A DNA stretch of 64,000 nt, from positions 496,001-560,000 of the forward strand of contig JBAIAA010000095.1 in assembly GCA_037893245.1 (NCBI GenBank). Direction: 5' to 3'. This stretch comes from Crossaster papposus. Its lineage: Eukaryota > Echinodermata > Asteroidea > Velatida > Solasteridae. This document shows positions 1 through 14,900 of this stretch, one piece after another; the first letter of the stretch is position 1, and each line of letters begins with the position of its first letter. Below the pieces are notes generated by a model that worked only from the letters and a program-made list of their open reading frames with translations, was not told where the DNA came from and did not search any database. The position numbers and the translations under genes are program-made.

Positions 1-1604
<1,604 letters not shown>

Positions 1605-1899
1605 TTTGCTCAAGTGTTTTTCTTGACCCCAACACTCCAGAATTCTCAAATTTAGTAGGTCGACTAAATTACTGCATCAGTCTGAAGTTTTAGATGAACA
1701 GACGTCTAAATTGTAGGTCAGGTAGCCACTGGTGACACCATACATTATGACGCACTGCAGACACAGCTAGCTGTTTTTAGATGATACAACAATTCAAATT
1801 ATAACGGCTTTTCCCTAAAAGGCAAAATGCCTGCATTTTGATTTTTGCCATTGAATGCGAGCTTTGATTTCATGCAAACCAGAAAAAATAATCTGTTAA

Positions 1900-1972
1900 C
1901 CCTAACAACACTACAACAGTCCTCAATCCTCCAAAATCAATATGATTTTGCACAAACACTAGATAGTTAGAG
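1900..1972. mobile_element. 73-bp TTAA-flanked micro-MITE with CCCTAAC ends
   Basis: TTAA lies at 1896-1899 and 1973-1976. The ends are CCCTAAC on the left and GTTAGAG on the right. Paralogous copies sit at 7472-7544 and about 20718-20790. TTAA targets with CCC-starting ends are typical of piggyBac-like elements. Assignment to that superfamily is an inference. Confidence 0.6.
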
Positions 1973-2043
1973 TTAATGGCATTATTTTGACATAATTTAC
2001 TTCAAGTTTACTCCTGGAAACACTCGAACATTGCGACGGTTAA

Positions 2044-2246
2044 CCAGTTTGCACCGGAGGACGTATACACTAGAGGTTCTCCGCAGACTTAGAACAGATG
2101 ACGCATAAACAAGTCACGAGCAAGGCCGGAAATGTCTGTCAGCAGTGAGTAAAGCAGGAAATGAACTCGCCTCGGATCGAGTTTCGTTAAATTATTCCCT
2201 CGCCTTGGCTCGGTGTTGGTGTTAAAATAATCCTGGCGCAAACTGG
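2044..2246. mobile_element. TTAA-flanked MITE, CCAGTTyGC family (unit 1)
   Basis: Inverted ends CCAGTTTGCACC and GGCGCAAACTGG are flanked by TTAA at 2040-2043 and 2247-2250. The same family recurs at 11502-11733, 20862-21061, 50780-51013 and 59509-59745. Confidence 0.75.
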
Positions 2247-3230
2247 TTAATGATATAATTAGTACCTGCTTGACCATCAATAGATAATATTCGGAAACCT
2301 TCGAACATTTCCAGAAATTTGAGGACTGAAACTAGGACTCAGTAGAACACACGACATGGCGGCTACCGAAAAATAGGCTTAATAATTCATAACAATTTAG
2401 CAAAATTTTGGGGTTTGGGAACCAGACTACTTTTTGTTGGTGGACTCTAGGAGAATTGTTTTAAGTACATGTACATTGTACTGTAGTAAGTATATTAATA
2501 CTATGGTCAACTCGTACCCAAGTCAACCCGTACACCAAATTTTACACCCAAGTCAAGTTGTACCCAAGTCAAGTTGTACCCGAGTCAACTCGTACCCGTG
2601 CGCGCGTGGAAAGACGTTGGAGAGCTAGGTACGGTAGCGTCATTTTAGCGTCATGGTGCACGTGACAGACGAGTTGACTCGGGGCACAATAACTCAAATC
2701 TTTTGCCTCTCTTACCATGGAGGAATAAGAGCAAATCTCTTTCCAAAACAATTCTCCGTAGCCGTTTGATTTGGCATCGCTTTTTCTTTCGCGAGACTGG
2801 CAATTCTTTCATTACTCTAAGTCCTAAATACCAGTATTTGTTAAAGACTGTTAATTACCTTCTCTAAATTACGCCGGCAAAACTACCGTTTACGATCCGA
2901 CCGGATGGCACTTCCGGCCGTCTGAGCTTCAAGAAGAAAAAACAGCGCCCTCTGTAGACTTTTGTTTAACACCGGCCACATTAATTATGCTATTCCTCCA
3001 TGATTATGCACATGGCCGGTAATTCTGAACACAATTTAATACATGTATGTATCTAGGTAAAAGCATGAAACAATTTAATTTTGTTCCGTCTCCCTCCTAG
3101 CCTTGACCAACTTATCGAGCCTAGTATATTACCTGAACCAATAAAGGAAACTACCGAGCGGTCGCTAGCATTTTTGAGATATGGCTGACACAACAAGAGG
3201 GCGCTGTTTGATTTAGGCAAATACAAAATC

Positions 3231-3568
3231 GGGGGGGGGGGGGGAGGGGGGAGTGGGGCAGGGGGGCGGGGAGGGTGGGGCGGGGAGGGTGGGGCGGGGA
3301 GGGTGGGGCGGGGAGGGTGGGGCGGGGAGGGTGGGGCGGGGAGGGTGGGGCGGGGAGGGTGGGGCGGGGAGGGTGGGGCGGGGAGGGTGGGGCGGGGAGG
3401 GTGGGGCGGGGAGGGTGGGGCGGGGAGGGTGGGGCGGGGAGGGTGGGGCGGGGAGGGTGGGGCGGGGAGGGTGGGGCGGGGAGGGTGGGGCGGGGAGGGT
3501 GGGGCGGGGAGGGTGGGGCGGGGAGGGTGGGGCAGGGGGGCGGGGAGGGTGGGGCAGGGGGGCGGGGC
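3231..3568 (+). repeat. G-rich 14-bp minisatellite, about 20 copies
   Basis: The unit GGGGCGGGGAGGGT is repeated almost perfectly after a short poly-G run. Every unit carries three or four G-tracts, so the plus strand could form G-quadruplexes. In the paralogous unit the same position (22126-22145) holds only a run of 20 G, which suggests that the array grew from poly-G after duplication. Confidence 0.92.
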
Positions 3569-3657
3569 GAATTACATGCTACACCGGCGGTACATCGGGT
3601 TAGGCAAGTATTAATATTAGAGCAAAACAAAAAGTGTTCTACAACACGAGAGGTTAA

Positions 3658-3868
3658 TCTCTATCAATAGTAGAGATATCTCTGTTTCGGACGTACAAAG
3701 TTAACATTAAATTTGAATGAATAATAGCGATATCTCTAGAAACAAAACACCTTTTATTACAAAAGAGATATTTCTATTATAAATGTAAATATATATATTT
3801 ATAATATAGATATCTGTATTAATAATATAGATATATGTTATTAAAAGAGATATCTCTATTATTGATAG
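3658..3868. repeat. AT-rich foldback repeat with AGAGATATCTCT ends
   Basis: Near 3658, CTATCAATAGTAGAGATATC is the inverted partner of the sequence ending 3868, AGAGATATCTCTATTATTG. The interior is rich in GATATC palindromes. A paralogous copy lies at about 22220-22430. Confidence 0.6.
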
Positions 3869-5046
3869 ACACCGGCATAATTATTAATATAAATATCTCC
3901 GCATCGGCGGCCCACGCGCGTTGCACACCGCGATTAGGACTTCTTGCAACCAACACAACTATTGGCGCTAAAGAAATTTGAAAAGAAGCATAGGATTTTC
4001 TTTTTAATATACATTTGTTCCTTTCTTTGGTAATAACTGATAACAAGTGATAACATCACCCAAAATCAGAAAAGGAGAATGTCTAAAACCTAGTTTTAGT
4101 TTAGTGAATACTCTTCAAGTAAACAGTATAAATATTCTACATCATTCTGATCACGGTACCTGATTTCGTCAACAGGCCGTTCTATTTCTAAAAATCAATT
4201 GTTTACTGATCTTTTGAAATCACCGATATATATAAATCCCAAAAGCATGCGAGTCGACTTGTCTCAACGGTCGACTTGTCTTTCCATTTATCGGACATAC
4301 GGTCGAGTTGTCTCAACGGGCGAGTTGTCTCAACGGTCGACTTGTCTGACCCCCGTTTCTTTTTATTATACGAGTGGAATTCTTTCATTATGAAGAAACG
4401 TACAGCAAAGAGAAAAACAAATTGACACCAGGCACGAACTGGTTAATGAATTTGTCTGTGTCATATTTCGTTGTTTTTAAAATTGATCCACATACACCGT
4501 GTCCCAAAGATCAAGGTTTGACCCCGGTGAAGGGTTTAGTGAAGAATGTCAAACGAAGCTGGAGCAAAAAGTAACATAAACACAAACACAAACAAAACAC
4601 AGTGTCTTCCAGGAATTGATCATTAGTGTATTTTCTATTTAAATTCAATTTAATATTCCACACAACTACAGACAAACAAGTTATTTTAATTGTTAACAAT
4701 TTAAAGGGTCTACGTTATGTGTTTTTTTGTTTTGTTATTAGCTTAAATAAAAGATTATATTTGAATGAGTGATTTCTAGACTCTAGACTAGTAAATAAGT
4801 TATTAATTTGATGAGAAAAACAATCAAAAAGTGTTTTGGGGAAAAGGCCCCACCCCGAGAATGGTACATGCACCTCTTTGGCATTGAAAATGTGCATAAT
4901 CGTGACGTACATTTGGGAACTCGTTGGCCGGCCAGTAAGTAGCTGAGCTACAGCGGCCGTGCTGCTACGCATGTGCAATCGATGCAGAATCATTCATTCC
5001 AGTTCGATCATCGATTAGTTCTGGATTTTCTTTATTCTTCATACAA

Positions 5047-5151
5047 ATGCCAGCCAGATGTGTTGCTGCAGGTTGCGGCAACACCAATAAAGCTGGTGTT
5101 AGCATGCATACATTTCCAATCATAAACTTCCAGTCATCATTAATACACTAA
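5047..5151 (+). pseudogene. THAP-domain N-terminal fragment, unit 1
   Basis: A 34-codon frame starts MPARCVAAGCGNTNKAGVSM and continues HTFP. It shows the C-x4-C pair and the VSxHxFP motif that open THAP (C2CH) DNA-binding domains, followed by a stop. The rest of the domain (tryptophan, second Cys, His) is absent and no convincing GT donor follows. It is repeated in units 3 and 4. It may be an exon relic captured by the duplicated DNA, since THAP domains also occur in P-element transposases. Confidence 0.6.
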
Positions 5152-5586
5152 GTTGGATTAATTTTGGCAATGTTTTCCTATTATGTGACCTGGTACGTCA
5201 AAATCAGGCAAAGAGTCAATTTTGAGTTATCACATTTCCCAGCAAAAATTTGCTCTTTCAAATGCCACTTTGCTCTTGTAAATATTCCAAAGCTAAGCTA
5301 TTAAATGTTATCAATTCTAAACAAAATCTTGAACAAAGAGTCATTTTTGTGAAAAATCTTGCGTCTCTAAAAGTGTTTAAAAATACTTTTGGGATGAAAT
5401 TTCAGTTTTCCATTTTGCAGCTGTTTCTCCATTCGTAGCTCAGCCTTGCCTGATTGTGGCATACCACGTTACATTAAATTACATGTATACATGTATTGCT
5501 AACGTGCCATTACTTTTAGGGGAAGAGCTTTTACACTGGTCGCTCACCGAGATTGCCTTGCCCAATAAAGACTTTTCCCACAGATC
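5152..5586. other. Shared 3' flank between THAP relic and zinc-finger gene 2
   Basis: No gene seen. The segment matches 11238-11956 and 18598-19089. Near 5371-5389 it has an uninterrupted TTTAAAAATACTTTTGGG, the empty site of the MITE found at 11502-11733 in unit 3. Confidence 0.65.
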
Positions 5587-7177
<1,591 letters not shown>

Positions 7178-7797
7178 TTTGCTCAAGTGTTTTTCTTGAC
7201 CCCAACACTCCAGAATTCTCAAATTTAGTAGGTCGACTAAATTACTGCATCAGTCTGAAGTTTTAGATGAACAGACGTCTAAATTGTAGGTCAGGTAGCC
7301 ACTGGTGACACAATACATCATGACGCACTGCAGACAGCTAGCTGTTTTTAGATAATACAACAATTCAAATTATAAAGGCTTTTCCCCAAAAGGCAAAATG
7401 CCTGCATTTTGATTGTTGCCATTGAATGCGAGCTTTGATTTCTTGCAAACCATAAAAAAAGAATCTGTTAACCCTAACAACACTACAACAGTCCTCAATC
7501 TTCCAAAATCGATATGATTTTGCACACACACTAGATAGTTAGAGTTAATGGCATTAATTTGACATAGTTTACTTCAAGTTTACTCCCGGAAACACTCGAA
7601 CATTGCGACGGTTAACCAGTTTGCACTGGAGGACGTATACATACACTAGAGGTTTTCCGCAGACTTAGAACAGATGACGCATAAACAAGTCACGAGCAAG
7701 GCCGGAAATGTCTGTTTGCAGCGAGTAAGGCAGGAAAGAGCTTTTACACTGGTCGCTCACCGAGATTGCCTTGCCCAATAAAGACTTTTCCACAGAT
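7178..7797. other. Truncated upstream DNA of unit 2 fused to the 3' flank of unit 3
   Basis: The first 550 bp match the upstream DNA of genes 1 and 5, including micro-MITE 7472-7544. The match stops inside a CCAGTTTGC-family MITE (about 7614-7735) and jumps to the sequence found just downstream of every gene in the cluster (GAGCTTTTACACTGG). This is what an unequal crossover or deletion between units would leave. Confidence 0.65.
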
Positions 7798-8844
7798 CTA
7801 ACAAACAAATGGTTTCTCACTGGTGTGAATCATTTCATGTCTCTTTAGGTTAGATTGATTTGAAAAAGCTTTACCACAGGTCTCACAAACAAATGGTTTC
7901 TCACCAGTGTGAATCCTCTCATGTTTCTTTAGGTTAGATTGACTTGAAAAAGCTTTACCACAGATCTCACAAACACTAGTGAGAAATGATTTTTTACCAG
8001 TGTGAATCCTCTCATGTCCTTTAAGATGACTTCGTTGAGTAAAAGCTTTACCACAGGTTATGCAAACAAACGGTTTCTCATTAGTGTGAACCCTCTCATG
8101 TTTGTTAAAATGACTTTGTACAGTAAAAGTTTTACCACAGGTCTCACAAACAAACGGCTTCTCACCAGTGTGAATCCTCTCATGTTCTTTAAGACGGCTT
8201 CGTTTAATAAAAGCTTTACCACAGGTCTCACAAACAAAAGGTTTCTCACCAGTGTGAATCCTCTCATGATCTTTAAGATGACTTTGTTGAGTAAAACCTT
8301 TACCACAGGTCTCACAAACAAATGGTTTCTCACCAGTGTGAATCCTCTCATGATCTTTCAGATTACTTTGTTGAGTAAAAGCTTTACCACAGGTCTCACA
8401 AACAAATGGCTTCTCACCAGTGTGAATCCTCTCATGTGTTATAAGATGACTTCGTTGAGTAAAAGCTTTATTACAGGTCTCACAAACAAATGGCGACTCA
8501 CCAGTGTGAATCCTCTCATGTTCTTTAAAAGTACTTTGTTGAGTAAAAGCTTTACCACAGGTCTCACAAACAAATGGTTTCTCACCAGTGTGAATCCTGT
8601 CATGTTCTTTAAGACGACTTCGCCAAGTAAAAGCTTTACCACAGGTCTCACAAACAAATGGTTTCTCACCAGTGTGAATCCTCTCATGTTTTATAAGATG
8701 ACTTCGTTGAGTAAAAGCTTTATTACAGGTCTCACAATTAAGTAAAGGTTTCTCTTCCTTGTTGACCCTCTGGTGGTCAGGTCTTCTTGTGTCCATTTTG
8801 CTGCAGTGTTTAGGCCGATGAATTACTACACCAGTCTGTACCAT
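7798..8844 (-). CDS. C2H2 zinc-finger protein, 11 fingers (gene 3)
   Basis: A single uninterrupted frame of 348 codons from ATG at 8844 (MVQTGVVIHRPKHCSKMDT) to TAG at 7798. The N-terminal stretch of about 33 residues has no known domain. It is followed by eleven C2H2 fingers with TGEKP linkers. DNA-contact positions vary (for example [36 protein letters not shown]) while the framework is nearly invariant. Finger 10 has an odd linker (TGKKSFLTSVCEIC, three residues longer). The last half finger ends FVC then stop, a truncation shared with genes 4 and 5. The KHxSKMDT segment is similar to gene 1, so codons upstream of the second methionine may be translated. Likely a nuclear DNA-binding protein; targets unknown. 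Confidence 0.88.
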   Translation of the reverse strand: MVQTGVVIHRPKHCSKMDTRRPDHQRVNKEEKPLLNCETCNKAFTQRSHLIKHERIHTGEKPFVCETCGKAFTWRSRLKEHDRIHTGEKPFVCETCGKAFTQQSTFKEHERIHTGESPFVCETCNKAFTQRSHLITHERIHTGEKPFVCETCGKAFTQQSNLKDHERIHTGEKPFVCETCGKGFTQQSHLKDHERIHTGEKPFVCETCGKAFIKRSRLKEHERIHTGEKPFVCETCGKTFTVQSHFNKHERVHTNEKPFVCITCGKAFTQRSHLKGHERIHTGKKSFLTSVCEICGKAFSSQSNLKKHERIHTGEKPFVCETCGKAFSNQSNLKRHEMIHTSEKPFVC

Positions 8845-11132
8845 ACGTCTCAACAGATTGCTTGAGCGTGTGTTAGCATCGTCACCAGTGCTGCATGCTA
8901 CTCTCTTTAAGTCTCTCCTTGACTCAAGATTCCAGACAGCCAGGACTCTGCTGTCAGTGTCTCACCGGAAAGCCTGTGTTAAAACACAAGCAAATAATGT
9001 GCTTCACTACACATTTGGACCATAGCTACAAGGAATGTTTTAACCATTTAGCGCCAGGTTTATTTTCAAGTCACCGAGACCACTGGCGGGATCATTTAAA
9101 AAAAAATGTTTGTTTTATTCAGTAAAATATTCCTGTTTTGAAATGCAACTACTACAAGACGCCGTTTATTAGCACCGTTATTTATAGGTTTTTGCCAACA
9201 TTCTGTTGCCTAGGGCATTTTTTCTCTCTGCATACGGGGTGTGATATTACGTCAACGGCTACTCACCATAAATTCTGACTCTTGTGTATACGTCATCGGT
9301 GGAACTACACACAGGGCCGGGGACAATTGTACGCGGTAATATACACATTTTTGCAAGCCCAGCTAAAAAGTACACTTTCATCAAGAATTTCAAGGGAGAC
9401 TAAAGGAACGATAGTTTGGAAATTTGAATGTCAAGAAACTACTGAATGCAGCTGATAATCCTCAGCTGTATGAATTTAATGGAGACAATAGAACTAGGTG
9501 TTCAATAGGCCTAATCACTGAAGCGTGATGCCACAATATAGCGTATTATACACCTCCACTGCGTCAACGAAGCATGCTTGGCAACGTTGATGTATATTCA
9601 CGTCCACCGCTGTGTATGCCATACGTCAGTCGTGTATTTGTTGGAGTCGAAATAAAAACTGGAAAATAATGATTGTGATTGGTCTAGTATGGGTCAATAA
9701 AGTTCATGCATATGACATCACACGCACATCGCATTTTACAACAGCGCCCCCAAGGAGGTCTTTGCGTAATCGCGCTAATGTACCGTCTGCACTTTGTTTG
9801 ACCTCATAATGGCCGCTCGGCCCTTTTGCTAGTGCGATTAGCGCGTACGCGTAGCGAGCGTGAAGTCAATGCAACCCCTTTGGCTTTGTTGCCAGTTGGC
9901 AAAATCTGTAAATTAATATTAACTCACCACAAGTACCAGTGTACGTTGATGTTGTGCTACGGCCCCACAATCTGCAGAAAGATCTTGTACTACTACGTGA
10001 TGTATTATTAGGTTCAATTCAGACAGCCTTGCCAGAATTGTCTCATAGTACAGCCTAATATGAAGAGAAGGAGAAATGGGGCGAGTTGGTAAGGGGCAAG
10101 TCGGCCAGTTGTCCTAGCCTAGCCTTGGCCGAGTAATGGAGGAAAAAGAAGGTCCATGGTCAGTGTAAACCAGTTGATGAGCCGTGTACGTTGAGGTATT
10201 GGAGAAATAATTATATACAGTCGGTACTTATTTACAACGCTATATTCACGGGTATAATCTACACCACCCCTTAAGATGCATTCACGAATAGAACCTGCAT
10301 CACTATGGCATTACCAAGTACATGTACATCATTTTACAAACTGCAAGGTCTACCTACCTGATGAAAATTATGGCAAAACTACGACCAACACCGGGCAACA
10401 CAAAAACGAAACACCGATGATGACAGCGCCCTCTATATATAGTTTCTTGTTATTATACGAGTGGAATTCTTTAATATGAAGCAAAAAGAAAAATAATGAC
10501 ACCAGGCGCGAACTAGTTAATGGAATTTGTCTGTGTCACATTTCGTTGTTTTAAAAATTGATCCACATACACCGTGTCCCAAAGATCAAGGTTTGACCCC
10601 GGTGAAGAATTTTAAACGAAGCTGGAGCAAAAAGTAACATATAAGAATACGAATACAAACAAAACACAATATCTGCCAGGAATTGATCATTAGTGTATTT
10701 TCCATTTTAATTCCATTATTCCCCACAACTACATACAAACTTGTAATTATAAATAAACAAACTGTGATAAGTTAAATTAATTGTTAACAATTTAAAGGGT
10801 CTACTGTGATGTGTTTTTGTGTTTTGTATTAGCTTAAATAAAAGATTAGATTTGAATCAGTGATTTCTAGACTCCAGTAAATAAGTTATTAATTTGTTGA
10901 GAAAAACAATCAAAAAGTGTTTTGGGAAAATGGCCCCGCCCCGAAAATGGTACATGCACCTCATTGGCATTGAATGAAAATGTGCATAATCGTGACGTAC
11001 ATTTGGGAACTCGTTGGCCGGCCAGTAGCTGAGCTACAGCGGCCGCGCTGCTACGCACGTGCAATCGATGCAGAATCATTCATTCCAGTTCGATCGTCGA
11101 TTAGTTCTGGATTTTCTTTATTCTTCATAAAA
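8845..11132. other. Upstream DNA of unit 3, paralogous to 15513-18542
   Basis: No gene recognised. Most of it is a 1.47-kb TTAA-flanked repeat (9044-10516). The rest matches unit 4 and the end of unit 1. AATAAA-like motifs are present but no coding exon is convincing. Confidence 0.6.
9044..10516. mobile_element. 1.5-kb TTAA-flanked element related to the CCAGTTyGC MITEs (unit 3)
   Basis: TTAA at 9040-9043 and 10517-10520. Inverted ends CCATTTAGCGCCAGG and CCAGGCGCGAACTAG resemble those of the 0.2-kb family at 11502-11733. No transposase frame is visible. The paralogous copy in unit 4 is 15707-17244. Confidence 0.55.
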
Positions 11133-11237
11133 ATGCCAGCCAGATGTGTTGCTGCAGGTTGCGGCAACACAAATAAAGCTGGTGTTAGCATGCATACATT
11201 TCCAATCATAAACTCCCAATCATCATTAATAAACTAA
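11133..11237 (+). pseudogene. THAP-domain N-terminal fragment, unit 3
   Basis: Same 34-codon frame as at 5047-5151 with a few substitutions (MPARCVAAGCGNTNKAGVSM, then HTFP). The stop is displaced by one substitution but the C-terminal half of the THAP domain is again missing. The reading frame survives in two copies, which may reflect recent duplication rather than selection. Confidence 0.6.
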
Positions 11238-11501
11238 GTTGGATTAATTGCCAGCACTAAGCATTTTGGCAATGTTTTCCCATATGTAACCCGATACGTC
11301 AAAATCAGGCAAAAAGTCAATTTTGAGTTATCACATTTCACAGCAAAACCTTGCTCTTTCAAATGCCAATTTGCTTTCGTAATTATTCCAAAGCTAAGCT
11401 ATTAAATTTTGAAATCTGATAAATTTGTTGTTAATTCTGAACAAAATCTTAAACAAAGTGTCATTTTTGTAAAAAATCTTGCCTCTCTAAAAGTGTTTTA
11501 A

Positions 11502-11733
11502 CCAGTTCGCCGGGATTATTTTAACATCAACGAGCCGAGGGGCGGGGTTATTTTTAACGAAACTCGTCCTGAAGTGGGTTCAGGCCGATAGTGCAGGGAA
11601 GCACACCCACGCATTTCCGGCCTTGCTCGCTGCTGACAGACATTTCCGAACTTGAACTTGGCGTGTTTATGCGTCATTCGTTTTGAATTTGGGGAAAACT
11701 TTGCGTTTATATACGTCATCCGGCGCGAACTGG
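11502..11733. mobile_element. TTAA-flanked MITE, CCAGTTCGC family, with empty sites in paralogous units
   Basis: TTAA at 11498-11501 and 11734-11737. Ends CCAGTTCGCCGGG and CCGGCGCGAACTGG. Units 1 (near 5380) and 4 (near 18860) keep the uninterrupted AAGTGTTTTAAAAATA-type site. The element therefore inserted into unit 3 after duplication and duplicated TTAA. Confidence 0.85.
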
Positions 11734-11956
11734 TTAAAAATACTTTTGGGATGAAATTTCAGTTTGCTATTTTGCAGCCGTTTCTTCATTTGTAGCTCAG
11801 CCCTGCTTGATTGTGGCATATACCACGTTACATTAAATTACATGTCGTGCCATGTGGGTCCATTGATGTGCAGTCCCATTACTTTGATGAGGGGAAGAGC
11901 TTTTACACTGGTCGCTCACCGAGATTGCCTTGCCCAATAAAGACTTTTCCACAGAT

Positions 11957-14900
11957 CTAACAAACAAATGGCTTCTCACCAGTGTGAATCATTTCATGTT
12001 TCTTTAGGTTAGATTGACTTGAAAAAGCTTTGCCACAGGTTTCACAAACAAATGGTTTTTCACCAGTGTGAATCCTCTCATGTATTTTGAGACTACTTTG
12101 TCGAGTAAAAGCTTTACCACAGGTCTCACAAACAAACAGTTTCTCACCAGTGTGAATCCTCTCATGTTCTTTAAGAAGACTTCGTTTAGTAAAAGCTTTA
12201 CCACAGGTCTCACAAACAAACGGTTTCTCACCAGTGTGAATCCTCTCATGTTCTTTAAGATGACTTTGTGAAGTAAAAGCTTTACCACAGGTCTCACAAA
12301 CAAACGGTTTCTCACCAGTGTGAATCCTCTCATGTTTTTTAAGATGACTTTGTGTAGTAAAAGCTTTCCCACAGGTTTCACAAACAAATGGTTTCTCACC
12401 AGTGTGAATCCTCTCATGTTCTTTAAGATGACTTCGTTTAGCAAAAGCTTTACCCCAGGTCTCACAAACAAATGGTTTCTCACCAGAGTGAATCCTGTCA
12501 TGTTTCTTTAAATCATGTCGTGTAGCAAAAGCTTTCCCACAGGTTTCACAAACAAATGGCTTTTCACCAGTGTGAATCCTCTCATGTTCTTTAAGACGAC
12601 TTCGTCGAGTAAAAGCTTTACCACAGGTTTCACAAACAAATGGTTTCTCACCAGTGTGAATTCTCTCATGATCTTTAAGATGACTTTGTTGAGTAAAGAC
12701 TTTACTACAGGTTTCACAAACAAATGGTTTCTCACCAGTGTGAATCCTCTCGTTTTTTAAGATGACTTTGTTGAGCAAAAGCTTTACCACAGGTCTCACA
12801 AACAAATGGTTTCTCACCAGTGTGAATCCTCTCATGTATTTTGAGACTACTTTGTCGAGTAAAAGCTTTCCCACAGGTTTCACAAACAAATGGCTTTTCA
12901 CCAGTGTGAATCCTCTCATGTTTTTTAAGATGACTTCGTCGAGTAAAAGCTTTACCACAGGTTTCACAAACAAATGGTTTCTCACCAGTGTGAATCCTCT
13001 CATGTATTTTGAGACTACTTTGTCGAGTAAAAGCTTTCCCACAGGTTTCACAAACAAATGGCTTTTCACCAGTGTGGATCCTCTCATGTCCTTTAAGATG
13101 ACTTCGTTGAGTAAAAGCTTTACCACAGGTCTCACAAACAAACGGTTTCTCACCAGTGTGAATCCTCTCATGTTCTTTAAGATGACTTTGTGAAGTAAAA
13201 GCTTTACCACAGGTCTCACAAACAAACGGTTTCTCACCAGTGTGAATCCTCTCATGTTTTTTAAGATGACTTTGTGTAGTAAAAGCTTTCCCACAGGTTT
13301 CACAAACAAATGGTTTCTCACCAGTGTGAATCCTCTCATGTTCTTTAAGATGACTTCGTTTAGCAAAAGCTTTACCCCAGGTCTCACAAACAAATGGTTT
13401 CTCACCAGAGTGAATCCTGTCATGTTTCTTTAAATCATGTCGTGTAGCAAAAGCTTTCCCACAGGTTTCACAAACAAATGGCTTTTCACCAGTGTGAATC
13501 CTCTCATGTTCTTTAAGACGACTTCGTCGAGTAAAAGCTTTACCACAGGTTTCACAATCAAATGGTTTCTCACCAGTGTGAATTCTCTCATGATCTTTAA
13601 GATGACTTTGTTGAGTAAAGACTTTACTACAGGTTTCACAAACAAATGGTTTCTCACCAGTGTGAATCCTCTCATGTTTTTTAAGATGACTTTGTTGAGC
13701 AAAAGCTTTACCACAGGTCTCACAAACAAATGGTTTCTCACCAGTGTGAATCCTCTCATGTATTTTGAGACTACTTTGTCGAGTAAAAGCTTTCCCACAG
13801 GTTTCACAAACAAATGGCTTTTCACCAGTGTGAATCCTCTCATGTTTTTTAAGATGACTTCGTCGAGTAAAAGCTTTACCACAGGTTTCACAAACAAATG
13901 GTTTCTCACCAGTGTGAATCCTCTCATGTATTTTGAGACTACTTTGTCGAGTAAAAGCTTTCCCACAGGTTTCACAAACAAATGGTTTTTCACCAGTGTG
14001 GATCCTCTCATGTCCTTTAAGATGACTTCGTTGAGTAAAAGCTTTACCACAGGTTATGCAAACAAACGGTTTCTCATTAGTGTGAACCCTCTCATGTTTG
14101 TTGAAATGACTTTGTACAGTAAAAGTTTTACCACAGGTCTCACAAACAAACGGTGTCTCACCAGTGTGAATCCTCTCATGTTCTTTAAGACGGCTTCGTT
14201 TAATAAAAGCTTTACCGCAGGTCTCACAAACAAATGGTTTCTCACCAGTGTGAATCCTCTCATGTTTTATAAGATGACTTCGTTGAGTAAAAGCTTTACC
14301 ACAGGTCTCACAAACAAATGGCGACTCACCAGTGTGAATCCTCTCATGTTCTTTAAAAGTACTTTGTTGAGTAAAAGCTTTACCACAGGTTTCACAAACA
14401 AATGGTTTCTCACCAGTGTGAATTCTCTCATAATCTTTAAGATGACTTTGTTGAGTAAAGACTTTACTACAGGTTTCACAAACAAATGGTTTCTCACCAG
14501 TGTGAATCCTCTCATGTTTTTTAAGATGACTTTGTTGAGCAAAAGCTTTACCACAGGTCTCACAAACAAATGGTTTCTCACCAGTGTGAATCCTCTCATG
14601 TATTTTGAGACTACTTTGTCGAGTAAAAGCTTTCCCACAGGTTTCACAAACAAATGGCTTTTCACCAGTGTGAATCCTCTCATGTTTTTTAAGATGACTT
14701 CGTCGAGTAAAAGCTTTACCACAGGTTTCACAAACAAATGGTTTCTCACCAGTGTGAATCCTCTCATGTATTTTGAGACTACTTTGTCGAGTAACAGCTT
14801 TCCCACAGGTTTCACAAACAAATGGTTTTTCACCAGTGTGGATCCTCTCATGTCCTTTAAGATGACTTCGTTGAGTAAAAGCTTTACCACAGGTTATGCA

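Larger units (their letters stand above)
1605..5046. other. Upstream DNA of zinc-finger unit 1, paralogous to 20422-22785 and to parts of units 3 and 4
   Basis: No gene was recognised. The segment 1605-4200 matches the upstream DNA of gene 5 (20422-22785), and 4370-5520 matches 10440-11890 and 17160-19026. It holds two TTAA-flanked MITEs, a short repeat of the motif CAACTCGTACCC near 2504-2598, a G-rich minisatellite, an AT-rich foldback, and an interrupted 16-17-bp repeat (GTCGACTTGTCTCAACG) at 4251-4348. The shared order shows these pieces were present before the units duplicated. Confidence 0.7.

Noticed and set aside
3253-3670. Glycine-rich frames over the G-rich minisatellite
   Set aside because: Open only because the 14-bp repeat lacks stops in all three frames. 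No coding signal outside the repeat.
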